The position numbers and the translations under genes were made by a program. 64,000 nucleotides of DNA. Source: Alistipes sp047174275. Lineage in GTDB: Bacteria > Bacteroidota > Bacteroidia > Bacteroidales > Rikenellaceae. This document shows, piece after piece, positions 1 to 7,878 of the stretch. The stretch is taken from assembly GCA_047174275.1 (NCBI GenBank), contig JBCQUC010000002.1, positions 1-64,000 of the forward strand. The letters run 5' to 3'. The notes beneath the pieces were generated by a model. It was not told where the DNA came from and did no database searches. It was given only the letters and a program-made list of their open reading frames with translations. The first letter of the stretch is position 1; each line of letters opens with the position of its first letter.

Positions 1-2
1 AA

Positions 3-113
3 TGGATTGAAAACAAGCTAAATAATCGTCCTCGTAAAAGACTCGGATACCTCACACCAAATGAAAAATTTAAACAAATTATTAATATGAATTCAGTTGC
101 ATTTGCAGGTTGA
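3..113 (+). CDS. IS30-family transposase, C-terminal end (partial)
   Basis: The reading frame is open from the window edge to a TGA at 111-113 and encodes 36 residues. It contains ENKLNNRPRKRLGYLTPNE, the conserved C-terminal block of IS30-type DDE integrases/transposases (the rRPRKxLgyxtPxE signature). The catalytic core lies outside the window, so it cannot be judged whether the element is intact. The fimbrillin-family gene begins 64 bp downstream in the same direction. Identification rests on one motif block in a short fragment. Confidence 0.75.
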   Translation, partial: WIENKLNNRPRKRLGYLTPNEKFKQIINMNSVAFAG

Positions 114-176
114 ATTCAGCGATTATTCCGTAGATTTTTTGCAAAAAACCAAATTACAACTAAAAATTTAAATCTA

Positions 177-3100
177 ATGAAAAAACTTCTATTTTGCCTT
201 TCGGCTCTTTGCGCCGTGGCATGTACAGAGGGCATTGAGGAGGATGTTACTCTGAACACAACGAATACAGGAGCTGTTAGCTTTGAGGCTGTTATGACAA
301 CCAGAGCTACCGACACTGAGTTTGAAGATGGAGATGAGGCATCTGTTATGGCATACGATTCGGATGGCAGCATATATGCAGACAACGTACTCTACCAATA
401 TAGTGGTGGTATCTTCTCAAGCGACACCCCTATTATGAAACTAAATGCCAGTGACGAGATATCTTATTTGGCAGTATACCCTTACACAACAATAGATGAG
501 GAGAAAAAGGTGAACTTCTCGGTTAAAGAAGATCAGAGCTACGAGAATAACTACACATTGAGTGATCTTCTCTCTAGTTCAGTTGAGCCAACAACTACAA
601 CTTCACCTCAGTTTATCTTTACCCACTTGCTATCGAAGTTCGTTATCAACCTAGAATCATCGGATGTAACTACAGATGACGCTGTAGCAATACTTAACCT
701 ATTGACAGATGTTGAGTATGACCTTGGAACTTCTGAGTATACATCATCAGGAACAGCTAAGGCAATCACTATGGCTGCAAATGATGAGACTAGCTTCAAG
801 GCTCTCGTTGTCCCTCAAGTTATCGAGGCAAATACTAATTTTGGCTCTATCACAGTTGGTGGTACTGTATATGAGTTTATATTTAGTTCAAAAATCACAA
901 TCGAGAACGGATATGTCTACACTCTTAATGCAACTATCGTTGGTGACAAGATCACATTCAGCAACGCTACAATCAACGATTGGAACGAAGGTGTATTAGA
1001 GGAGGAAGAGGAGGATATCCCTGCACTCGGAGCAACAGATTACTATCAAGGAATCGGACGTATCGCTTTGAGTTCTGATGGTAACATGCATGACAACGAC
1101 GATAAGGCTGCTTGTATGATGACTCTTATGATCCTTGCTAAGGCAGGTCTACAGGATCAGACAACTCTTTACACATATTGCGACCACGTTTGGGGTAGCG
1201 AGGGTACTGACGTTGAGGACATGAAGGGTGCTGTTAATGGAGCATCTGAGCGTTTCGGCTTCAATGCTTGTAACCTTATCTGTGCTGTTGAAGATCCAGA
1301 GTCTGCATACGATGCAATGGCTGCTGAGATCGCTAAATCAACCGTTACAAATCCACTATTTATCCTTGCTGCTGGCCCTATGCATGTTGTAGGAACAGGT
1401 TTTGAGCGTGCAGACGAGATCAACCCAGAGGCGTTGAACTATGTAACTATCATCTCTCACTCTACTTGGAACAACAAGCACTCAGACAACTACACATCTG
1501 ACTCAGAGTCTCCACACGAGGGTTGGACTTGGGATGAGATGACTGCTGCATTTGGTGACAGAGTTAACTTCAACTACATCAGCGACCAGAATGGTACTGA
1601 GGGAGATGATGGAAACGTATATACAACAAAGGATAAGTTCAGTGCTCCAGATTGGACATACTGGGCTTGGATGAGCACTCACGCAGATGAGAATATCAAC
1701 TGGGTATATGACTATGCTAAGAATCAAGTTTATGTTGGCCCAGACTTCTCTGATGCAGGTATGGCTTACTACCTAGTTGCTGACCTTAATGGTGAGCGTG
1801 GTGATGAGATGGGTAACCCTGTGAAATTAGAGGAGTGGATTGGTCCAGACCCAATTCCAGTTGATCCAGATGAGACTTTGGTATGGAGTATTGCACTTGA
1901 TGAGAGTGAGCTAAAATTATCAGCAGTTGGTGACACTTTCCAACTTACAGCTACTATTCTACCAACTACGGCTGCAGATAAGAGCGTTACTTGGACATCA
2001 AGTCAAGAGTCTGTTGCTACAGTTTCAGAGAGCGGTCTTGTAACTGCTGTTGGAACAGGTACAGTAACTATCACAGCTAAGAGTGTAAACGGCAAACTAG
2101 CTACATGTACCTTCACTGTTGGAGAGGCAGAGGCTGGAGATGTTGTTGTTGGAGAGGACTTCATCGTATTTGAGGCAGAGTCTACTAAATCTGCACTTGG
2201 TAGCAACTGGGTTATCGTCAAAGAGGGTGATGCAAACTATGATGGTATCAAGGGTGATCTACCTGCATTTGGTGGCGCATACATCGAGACCACTACAGGT
2301 GATGTTGCTGGATTGCAAGCTACAGCTGGTGAGGATATGCTACAATATGTATTTACCCCTGCAACAAGTGGTACATATCGTCTTACAGGACGTATGGCAC
2401 AGCGACTTGATGCATACTCTGGCACAGCTTGGGATAAGTGTAATGATATCTACATTAAGATGGAGGGTAACTTTACAGCAACTGGCAATAGTAGCGATGC
2501 AACACTTGCACAGCTAACAAGTTGGCATAAATACTATGGTCGTGGTCACGTTGATGCTAGCTACGGATCATGGGGTGCATTCACAAAGCTAAACATTGGC
2601 GAGTCATCTTATAATGCAAATTATGTTTTGGTAGCTGGAGAGGAGTATACACTCTCTATCTCAGCTCGTTCAATGGGTTGTTGTATCGACTACTTCTTGC
2701 TATATAAGACATCTCTTGGACTTACAGTCTCTGAGAAGGTTGATATCGCAACAGCTAATGACGAGCGTTACTGGCCAACTTCAAATGAGGTTGCAACATA
2801 TATCTATGAGAGCTATACAGCATCTTCATTTGATATTCTTACCTCATCTACAGGTACTAGCATTGCATCTTCTGACTTCGCAACAGCAGTTGTTGACTGG
2901 AAGGATAACAGCTGGTTAGGAATTGCAACAGCACTTAAGTGGGGAGCAGCTGAGACAACTTATGAGGGTGTTGATGGAGATGTAAATATCTTTATCAATA
3001 CAGTTCTTGAGACAGATGGTGAGTCTTCATATAAAGTATATGTAGATAACGTAATGGTTGGAGAGGTTACGAACCCTCGCATCTATGACACTGACACCGA

Positions 3101-3749
3101 GGAGTATACAATCCAAGTCAATAAGTTGACTGACGACAAGATCACAATTGCAAATGGAGCTACAATTCGCGTAGAGTTCAACAGTGCAACAAATGGCTTT
3201 GTTCCTGAGGATGATAGCACAGCTACATCAAGAGGACGTTGGGCATCCGTTGTAGTAACAACAGCTGATAGCATCTCAACTGATGATAGCGGTAGCGGCG
3301 ATAGTGGAGATAGCGGTAGCACTGGCGGTGGCGGTACTATAGTAGTTGTACCAGGCTCATCTGAGAGTGGAACTACAGATGTAGGTACTACAGGAGACCC
3401 TGTATATTACTCATACGATATGCCTACAGCAGTAGCTCTTGGAACAACAACTATCCCGTTGACATTTACATACACTTCGACTGAGGTTACTGACTTCTGT
3501 GTAACAGTTCACGATATGACAAACTCTGTTACTTCAGGTTTCGGATTTGTGAAGGTTGAAGATGTTCCAGCAGGTGAGAATGTTACGCTTACAATTGATT
3601 TCCCTGTTGAGAGTACACTTGTAGAGGATGTTGATTATAGGTGGTCTGTATACTTCAACCCACAAGATGGAACATGGTCAGATACTTACACAAGTACAAA
3701 GGTTAATATCTATTTCGGAATGTATGATCCAGCGGATTATGCTGAGTAG
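177..3749 (+). CDS. Multidomain surface lipoprotein: fimbrillin-like, nucleoside-hydrolase-like, Big2 and CBM-like domains
   Basis: The product has 1190 residues. It begins with a lipoprotein signal peptide (lipobox AVAC, Cys16), so it is probably anchored in the outer membrane. Residues about 25-270 resemble the Bacteroidales fimbrillin family (Mfa-like; TTRATDTEF near the start, TINDWNEG at the end). Residues about 285-560 form a second domain opening with IALSSDGNMHDNDD, an Asp-rich N-terminal motif like that of nucleoside hydrolase/DUF1593 proteins. Residues about 575-650 are a clear bacterial Ig-like Big2 domain (SVTWTSSQESVATVS). About 660-840 looks like a CBM6/35-type jelly roll (FEAESTKSALGSNW). 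A Gly/Ser/Asp linker (DSGSGDSGDSGSTGGGG) precedes a last Ig/Fn-like domain. Substrate and enzymatic activity are unknown. The gene stands alone and ends at a strong hairpin. Domain order is read by eye; the hydrolase-like assignment is the least certain. Confidence 0.65.
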   Translation: MKKLLFCLSALCAVACTEGIEEDVTLNTTNTGAVSFEAVMTTRATDTEFEDGDEASVMAYDSDGSIYADNVLYQYSGGIFSSDTPIMKLNASDEISYLAVYPYTTIDEEKKVNFSVKEDQSYENNYTLSDLLSSSVEPTTTTSPQFIFTHLLSKFVINLESSDVTTDDAVAILNLLTDVEYDLGTSEYTSSGTAKAITMAANDETSFKALVVPQVIEANTNFGSITVGGTVYEFIFSSKITIENGYVYTLNATIVGDKITFSNATINDWNEGVLEEEEEDIPALGATDYYQGIGRIALSSDGNMHDNDDKAACMMTLMILAKAGLQDQTTLYTYCDHVWGSEGTDVEDMKGAVNGASERFGFNACNLICAVEDPESAYDAMAAEIAKSTVTNPLFILAAGPMHVVGTGFERADEINPEALNYVTIISHSTWNNKHSDNYTSDSESPHEGWTWDEMTAAFGDRVNFNYISDQNGTEGDDGNVYTTKDKFSAPDWTYWAWMSTHADENINWVYDYAKNQVYVGPDFSDAGMAYYLVADLNGERGDEMGNPVKLEEWIGPDPIPVDPDETLVWSIALDESELKLSAVGDTFQLTATILPTTAADKSVTWTSSQESVATVSESGLVTAVGTGTVTITAKSVNGKLATCTFTVGEAEAGDVVVGEDFIVFEAESTKSALGSNWVIVKEGDANYDGIKGDLPAFGGAYIETTTGDVAGLQATAGEDMLQYVFTPATSGTYRLTGRMAQRLDAYSGTAWDKCNDIYIKMEGNFTATGNSSDATLAQLTSWHKYYGRGHVDASYGSWGAFTKLNIGESSYNANYVLVAGEEYTLSISARSMGCCIDYFLLYKTSLGLTVSEKVDIATANDERYWPTSNEVATYIYESYTASSFDILTSSTGTSIASSDFATAVVDWKDNSWLGIATALKWGAAETTYEGVDGDVNIFINTVLETDGESSYKVYVDNVMVGEVTNPRIYDTDTEEYTIQVNKLTDDKITIANGATIRVEFNSATNGFVPEDDSTATSRGRWASVVVTTADSISTDDSGSGDSGDSGSTGGGGTIVVVPGSSESGTTDVGTTGDPVYYSYDMPTAVALGTTTIPLTFTYTSTEVTDFCVTVHDMTNSVTSGFGFVKVEDVPAGENVTLTIDFPVESTLVEDVDYRWSVYFNPQDGTWSDTYTSTKVNIYFGMYDPADYAE

Positions 3750-3775
3750 TAGATCTAACAACTAATATATAATTT

Positions 3776-3816
3776 CAGAGACTTACAGTGCGATCATTGT
3801 AAGTCTCTGTTTTTTT
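3776..3816 (+). terminator. Rho-independent terminator
   Basis: A perfect 12-bp stem (CAGAGACTTACA at 3776-3787 paired with 3798-3809) with a 10-nt loop is followed by seven T residues. It lies between the ends of the convergent lipoprotein gene and ars operon. It is a good terminator for the plus-strand gene and may also stop transcripts arriving from arsP, although the T-tract favours the plus strand. Confidence 0.9.
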
Positions 3817-3820
3817 GTTG

Positions 3821-4795
3821 TTAGACGGATAAAACTAGATTGAATATATAGCCCAATACGATAATAAATATGGTTATTGTGCTGAAAAAGATGGTTATCA
3901 ACCTCCATGTCATAACCTTTTTAAGGAGTGTAGCTTCGGGCAGAGACAACCCCACAATGCCCATCATAAAGGCGATGGCTGTTCCGATAGGGACTCCCTT
4001 TGCAACAAAGACCTGAACAATGGGCACTACCCCCGCTGCATTAGCATACATTGGTACAGCAAGAGTAACAGCAAGCGGCACTCCATACCACTTATCTACT
4101 GAGAGTTGTTCGGTAAAAAAATCTTCGGGCACATATCCATGCATTGTAGCCCCTATTGCAATACCAATAATAACATAGAGTACAACACCCTTTACAATGC
4201 TCCAAGCGTCATGCAGAATTTGTGGAAGACGTTTAATAAAAGGTAGATTGCTACCCTCCCACTCTACTTGTTCGGCGGTGGCATTAGCTTGAATCTGCTT
4301 CACCCAAGGAGAGAGATATTTATCGAGTCTAAATTTACCCAATATAAATCCACCAACACACCCAAGAACAACACCAGAGATGGTATATATCAATGTTGCT
4401 TTCAAACCAAACGCCCCAAGAAACATCGCCACAGCAACCTCATTAACAAGTGGAGAGGTGATAAGATAGGCAAAAGTGACACCAAGAGGGATACCACCTT
4501 TGACAAATCCAATAAAAAGTGGAATGGATGAACATGAGCAGAATGGAGTGATAGCCCCAAAGATTGAAGCCAAAAGATATTGAGCACCATACATTTTATG
4601 AGTTGTAAGGTAGTTACGTAGCTTCTCAATAGGGAAATAGGCGTTTACAACGCCCATTACAGAGCTAATAAAGAACAGCAACAGTAAGATCTTAATAGTA
4701 TCATAGATAAAGAAATTTACAGCAGCACCCAAGTGCGAGAGTGCATCTATACCCATCAGATCATAGACAAGCCAATCTGCAAAACTTTGTATCAT
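3821..4795 (-). CDS. arsP: ArsP-type permease (organoarsenical efflux)
   Basis: A 324-residue polytopic inner-membrane protein of the ArsP/DUF318 permease family. The signature TPFCSCSSIPLF (residues 83-94) is clear, and a second half with AVTLAVPMYANAAG repeats the pseudo-symmetric arrangement of the family. Characterised ArsP proteins export trivalent organoarsenicals such as methylarsenite and trivalent roxarsone. It is the last gene of the ars operon, starting 2 bp after arsC ends. Family membership is secure; substrate is inferred from homologues and the arsEFG-like neighbours. Confidence 0.85.
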   Translation of the reverse strand: MIQSFADWLVYDLMGIDALSHLGAAVNFFIYDTIKILLLLFFISSVMGVVNAYFPIEKLRNYLTTHKMYGAQYLLASIFGAITPFCSCSSIPLFIGFVKGGIPLGVTFAYLITSPLVNEVAVAMFLGAFGLKATLIYTISGVVLGCVGGFILGKFRLDKYLSPWVKQIQANATAEQVEWEGSNLPFIKRLPQILHDAWSIVKGVVLYVIIGIAIGATMHGYVPEDFFTEQLSVDKWYGVPLAVTLAVPMYANAAGVVPIVQVFVAKGVPIGTAIAFMMGIVGLSLPEATLLKKVMTWRLITIFFSTITIFIIVLGYIFNLVLSV

Positions 4796-4797
4796 AA

Positions 4798-5256
4798 CTA
4801 ATCACATCTACAATATTTGTATGATCCACAAGGGCATGATGGCTCCATCTGAGCAACATACAATTTATAAAATTCACGTTTTATCTCATCACGCACTCTT
4901 CTAAACTCGCTCTCGATGAACTCTGTCGAACCAACCACATGTGATGGATCATCGAAGCCCATATGTAGTCGATGTTTCACCTTGCCCGTAAATGCTGGGC
5001 AGCTCTCATTTGCCCCTCCACATACGGTAATTACATAATCCCACTCCTCATTAAGATACCTCTCAACCGAATCGGAGGTGTGTGTTGTAATATCTATACC
5101 GACCTCTGCCATTGCCCAAACAGCACCTTCATTAAGCTTTCCTGCTGCCGCTGTTCCTGCTGAGTAGACCGTTAGATGACGATCAAATGATTGCAAAAAA
5201 CCGTGTGCCATCTGGCTGCGACAGCTATTACCTGTACATAAAATTAAAACTCTCAT
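4798..5256 (-). CDS. arsC: Arsenate reductase, thioredoxin-coupled (ArsC, LMW phosphatase fold)
   Basis: 152 residues. The P-loop CTGNSCRS gives nucleophile Cys7 and Arg13 of the CX5R motif. The two further redox cysteines, Cys79 and Cys86, have the same spacing as Cys82/Cys89 of the Staphylococcus pI258-type enzyme. The family reduces arsenate to arsenite using thioredoxin and a Cys cascade. It lies between arsG and arsP with gaps of 2-4 bp, so co-translation is likely. An unusual Cys-rich tail (SCPCGSYKYCRCD) could bind metal or arsenic. Confidence 0.88.
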   Translation of the reverse strand: MRVLILCTGNSCRSQMAHGFLQSFDRHLTVYSAGTAAAGKLNEGAVWAMAEVGIDITTHTSDSVERYLNEEWDYVITVCGGANESCPAFTGKVKHRLHMGFDDPSHVVGSTEFIESEFRRVRDEIKREFYKLYVAQMEPSCPCGSYKYCRCD

Positions 5257-5260
5257 AAAT

Positions 5261-5971
5261 TTACAAATAAAACATTACTCCATAATATACCCCCACAGCA
5301 ATAAACAACAAAGCTACGACCAGTGAGAACCATCGTTGAAACACCTTAATGCGGTTATAGACCTTTCCAACCTCACCAACACTATAAGCCAAGACCCATG
5401 CCACAATAATAACTGGTAGAGATGTCGCAACTGCAAAGATGACAGGCATCAAATAACCTCCCGTAGCTGTAGCCGACATAGGTATCAACATCCCGAAATA
5501 AAAGACTCCACTTGTTGGGCAAAAAGCCAATGCAAATAGGACTCCAAGTAGCAGAGCTCCGAATCCGCCTCTACTCTTTAGATTATCGCTCCCCGAGCCA
5601 CTAAACCCAAAGCTAGGTAGATTTAACCTATCACCAAAGAGCATAAATAGACCAATAAGTACCAAAGCTGGCGAAAGCAACATCTCACCATACTTCGAGA
5701 TCATCTTTTGAACATGAAAGAGAGATGATCCCTCACGCAAGATTGTAATTAGTATGACACCCAAAACGGTGTAAGCGATTACTCTACCCAAAGTATAGAG
5801 CAATCCGCTCCAAAATATCCGATGTCGAGACTCCAAATCCCGACTAATAAAGCCTATCGCTGTGATATTGGTAGCAAGTGGACATGGCGAAACCGCAGTA
5901 AGCAACCCCAATAAAAATGCTGTAAATATTGGGGTTGTACTGCTATCTAGCAACAATTGCAACCACTCCAT
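5261..5971 (-). CDS. arsG: ArsG-family efflux permease (CcdA/DsbD-like membrane protein)
   Basis: 236 residues with about six membrane segments of the cytochrome c biogenesis/DsbD transmembrane fold, including paired motifs SPCPLATN (residues about 29-36) and FCPTSGVFYFG. This matches the ArsG family, described with ArsE and ArsF as exporting reduced aromatic arsenicals. Its ATG overlaps the arsF stop codon (TAATG), indicating translational coupling. A generic thiol-electron transporter is the alternative, but the ars context supports ArsG. Confidence 0.8.
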   Translation of the reverse strand: MEWLQLLLDSSTTPIFTAFLLGLLTAVSPCPLATNITAIGFISRDLESRHRIFWSGLLYTLGRVIAYTVLGVILITILREGSSLFHVQKMISKYGEMLLSPALVLIGLFMLFGDRLNLPSFGFSGSGSDNLKSRGGFGALLLGVLFALAFCPTSGVFYFGMLIPMSATATGGYLMPVIFAVATSLPVIIVAWVLAYSVGEVGKVYNRIKVFQRWFSLVVALLFIAVGVYYGVMFYL

Positions 5972-6399
5972 TAATTCAACATCTTATCAATCGCCTCTTT
6001 AAGCCTCTGCTTAAATTGCGCAGGATTATTTCTTGCATATTGAAACCCATCGGCTGTGAGATTTTGCACCTTGTCCCCACAAACAACCAACAACGAGGAG
6101 CTTGCAATCTCATATTTATCGGCAATCTTCTCACCATCGGCGGTAGAGTAGTCTACGGTTTTCATAACCACTCGACCATCACCCAACTCCTTAATAAGAG
6201 CCTCTGCCTCCAAACCAATAGCTTTACATGTTGCACAGCGTTGTTTCCCATGCATATATAACACCTCAACGTTTGCCACCGAGATACTATCCGATGTAGC
6301 ATTGCAACACTCTTTATTACTAACATTTTGCGAATTTACGCTATTACCACACGATATAAATGCAAAAAATGCAGCAGCTAAAATTATCCTACTCTTCAT
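5971..6399 (-). CDS. arsF: ArsF-family thioredoxin-like lipoprotein
   Basis: 142 residues with a lipoprotein signal (FISC, Cys17), so probably on the periplasmic face of a membrane. The mature part has a CC pair (31-32) and a CxxC redox motif (RCATCKAIG, Cys55/Cys58) in a thioredoxin-like fold. This matches the ArsF family, named as a subunit acting on nitrophenyl arsenicals with ArsE and ArsG. It sits directly upstream of arsG and 9 bp after the small thioredoxin gene. Function is inferred from family and synteny. Confidence 0.78.
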   Translation of the reverse strand: MKSRIILAAAFFAFISCGNSVNSQNVSNKECCNATSDSISVANVEVLYMHGKQRCATCKAIGLEAEALIKELGDGRVVMKTVDYSTADGEKIADKYEIASSSLLVVCGDKVQNLTADGFQYARNNPAQFKQRLKEAIDKMLN

Positions 6400-6408
6400 C
6401 TATTAGAA

Positions 6409-6642
6409 TTATTTAGTGAGTATTGACTTCATTTCATCCTTTGATGGCTTCTTGCCTGAAAATACAACCTTACCGTCCACAACCATAGCAGGCAGCGACA
6501 TCACATTATACTCCATGATCTTCATCATATCCTCCTCTTTGATAATTGTCGCCTCGATTCCCATCTCTGCAACCGCCTCAACTACATTTTTGTGCACCAA
6601 TTTACAACCCGCACAACCTGTTCCTAACACCTTGATTTCCAT
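6409..6642 (-). CDS. Small thioredoxin-like protein (possible ArsE equivalent)
   Basis: 77 residues from the ATG at 6642. It is a minimal thioredoxin/glutaredoxin-like domain with active site CAGC (Cys10-Cys13) and the cis-Pro region MSLPAMVVDG. An in-frame ATG at 6678 exists, but it lies inside the candidate ArsR operator; the start at 6642 is preceded by AAAGAG and gives a normal N-terminus (MEIKVLGTGC). In ars operons such proteins probably supply electrons to ArsC or act with ArsF and ArsG. Equating it with ArsE is inference from gene order. Confidence 0.78.
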   Translation of the reverse strand: MEIKVLGTGCAGCKLVHKNVVEAVAEMGIEATIIKEEDMMKIMEYNVMSLPAMVVDGKVVFSGKKPSKDEMKSILTK

Positions 6643-6671
6643 CTCTTTTATTATTTTATTATTGTTTGTAG

Positions 6672-6687
6672 TTCGCAAAACTACGAA
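6672..6687 (-). promoter_or_regulatory. Candidate ArsR operator, internal copy
   Basis: The 16-bp element TTCG-TAGTTTTG-CGAA (minus strand) is a TTCG-N8-CGAA palindrome. It differs by one base from the element upstream of arsR at 7047-7062 and contains the -7-like box TAGTTTTG. It lies between arsR and the thioredoxin gene, so it could be a second ArsR-controlled start for the resistance genes. No good -33 box is seen at the usual spacing. Confidence 0.55.
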
Positions 6688-6710
6688 TATTCATCTCAAA
6701 AAAAAGGAGA

Positions 6711-7031
6711 CTATCGACAACAGCTCTTATCGATCTCCACACAATCCATTAACGAGCCTATTAACTCACGAGCCTCACCCCACGCCTCTTTATTGATGCA
6801 ATACTTCACCTTTGGCGGCATGATTTCACCCTGAATTAACCCCGAATTTTTAAGTTCCGTAAGATGCTGCGACACCGTCGCCTTTGCGATCGGCAACACC
6901 TCATGGATATCACCAAAGAAGCAACACTCCTGCGATGCCAAAAAACGAATTATCGCCACACGTGCTGGATGACTCAAAGCCTTGAGATATCTCGCTATCT
7001 GCTCCTCATTATTTTTATACTCTTTACCCAT
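6711..7031 (-). CDS. arsR: ArsR-family metalloid-responsive repressor
   Basis: 106 residues with a winged helix-turn-helix (recognition region KATVSQHLTELKNSGLI, about 50-66). Candidate arsenite-binding cysteines are Cys36/Cys37 in QECCFFGD, close to where classic ArsR has ELCVCDL, and Cys97, Cys104 and Cys105 at the C-terminus. It is the first gene of the ars operon. It probably represses from the TTCG-N8-CGAA sites at 7047-7062 and 6672-6687 until arsenite binds. Family certain, effector inferred. Confidence 0.9.
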   Translation of the reverse strand: MGKEYKNNEEQIARYLKALSHPARVAIIRFLASQECCFFGDIHEVLPIAKATVSQHLTELKNSGLIQGEIMPPKVKYCINKEAWGEARELIGSLMDCVEIDKSCCR

Positions 7032-7046
7032 TGCTTATCTTAGTTA

Positions 7047-7081
7047 TTCGCAAAGCTACGAACAATATTCCTAAAAACCAA
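7047..7081 (-). promoter_or_regulatory. arsR promoter with overlapping ArsR operator
   Basis: On the minus strand a TTGG -33-like box (7078-7081), a 19-bp spacer and a TAGCTTTG -7 box (7051-7058) fit the Bacteroidetes TTTG-N19-TAnnTTTG promoter. The -7 box is enclosed in the palindrome TTCG-TAGCTTTG-CGAA (7047-7062), the same element found at 6672-6687. A bound repressor would cover the -7 element. The arsR start codon is 16 bp beyond the palindrome. Confidence 0.7.
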
Positions 7082-7200
7082 GGTTTTTCTATTTTTAGAA
7101 TCGGGTTAGATTTGCAAATCCAGCATATTAGGGATAGCAATTCTGAAGATGTCGCGGTTAATCATAAAAATAGATGTTTAAATTAGCTGCAAAGATAGTA

Positions 7201-7382
7201 TTATTTTATGGGGAGCTCTACTTTCTCCCAATTTTTAATTTTTAGTTAATAAATGCCCATTTTTGATTTTGTAAAAGTGGGTTATAGTGGCTCTACCACC
7301 GATTTTTGAAAAATTGAAAAGGGGGGATTAGTCACTAAAAAGTAATTTTGGGAGAAATTAGATCTCCCCTTATGATAAAATA
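7201..7382. repeat. Imperfect inverted repeat, MITE-like
   Basis: The arms 7201-7250 and 7327-7382 are imperfect reverse complements of about 50 bp. The best-matched cores are 7210-7231 and 7348-7369 (20 of 22 positions). Each arm can also fold alone through GGGAG/CTCCC. The roughly 75-bp centre has no open frame. It may be a degraded miniature element or a regulatory structure; no second copy or target duplication was seen in this window. Confidence 0.45.
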
Positions 7383-7426
7383 ATGCGGTCAAAAATGGCT
7401 CTCTACAAACCATCTTTGACCGCATT
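7370..7426 (-). terminator. Terminator of the ior operon
   Basis: A 12-bp perfect stem (AATGCGGTCAAA at 7382-7393 with 7415-7426), with some further pairing in the loop (ATGG/CCAT), lies 14 bp after the ACT-gene stop. In the minus direction it is followed by TATTTTAT. The T-run is imperfect but the position is right. Confidence 0.75.
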
Positions 7427-7440
7427 GTCTCAATATTATC

Positions 7441-7866
7441 CTATAGATTGTAGAGCGCACTCACTTCATACAGATCCTCTCTATTTTGATCCAATATCTC
7501 CAAACAACGATCGACATCTGTGGGCTTGAAGACTACACTTGCGACATTCCCCTCAGAGTAGGCATACATATATTGAATAAAGACATCTTCGCGAGCCAGA
7601 CACTCCATGACCGACGATAGTGCTCCAGATGTATTCGGAGTATTGATGCAGATTACATCCGTAGTGTTGACTTTATAACCAGCCTCTCGCAACACCGACA
7701 GTGCCGACTCAACATCCGAGACAATCAGACGCAAGATTCCAAACTCAACACCATCCGAGACACTAAAGGCTGTCATGTTGATGCCGCTCTTGCTCAAAAT
7801 AGATGTAACCTCATTTATTACACCTGCTCGATTCTCCAAAAAGATTGATAATTGACTTATCTTCAT
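7441..7866 (-). CDS. Tandem ACT-domain protein
   Basis: 141 residues made of two ACT folds (about 1-70 and 71-141; ISQLSIFLENRAGVINEVTSILSKSGIN is a typical ACT start) and no catalytic domain. Stand-alone ACT pairs generally bind amino acids. It is the last gene of the operon with phenylacetate-CoA ligase and iorAB, 12 bp after paaK. It is therefore probably an aromatic or branched-chain amino-acid sensor for this pathway; the ligand is not deducible. Confidence 0.82.
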   Translation of the reverse strand: MKISQLSIFLENRAGVINEVTSILSKSGINMTAFSVSDGVEFGILRLIVSDVESALSVLREAGYKVNTTDVICINTPNTSGALSSVMECLAREDVFIQYMYAYSEGNVASVVFKPTDVDRCLEILDQNREDLYEVSALYNL

Positions 7867-7878
7867 AATACTCTCCTC

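Larger units (their letters stand above)
7082..7440. other. Non-coding gap between ars and ior operons
   Basis: About 360 bp without a convincing gene. It holds an imperfect long inverted repeat (7201-7250 and 7327-7382) and, next to the ACT gene, a terminator hairpin (7382-7426). A minus-strand TATCTTTG box at 7190-7197 resembles a -7 element but has no -33 partner at 19-21 bp. Confidence 0.6.

Noticed and set aside
2119..2517. 132-codon frame inside the lipoprotein gene
   Set aside because: Alternative-frame reading of the Big2 and CBM-like coding sequence; no motif or ribosome-binding site.
7190..7197. TATCTTTG -7-like box in the ars-ior gap
   Set aside because: No matching -33 element and a better arsR promoter lies closer to the gene.
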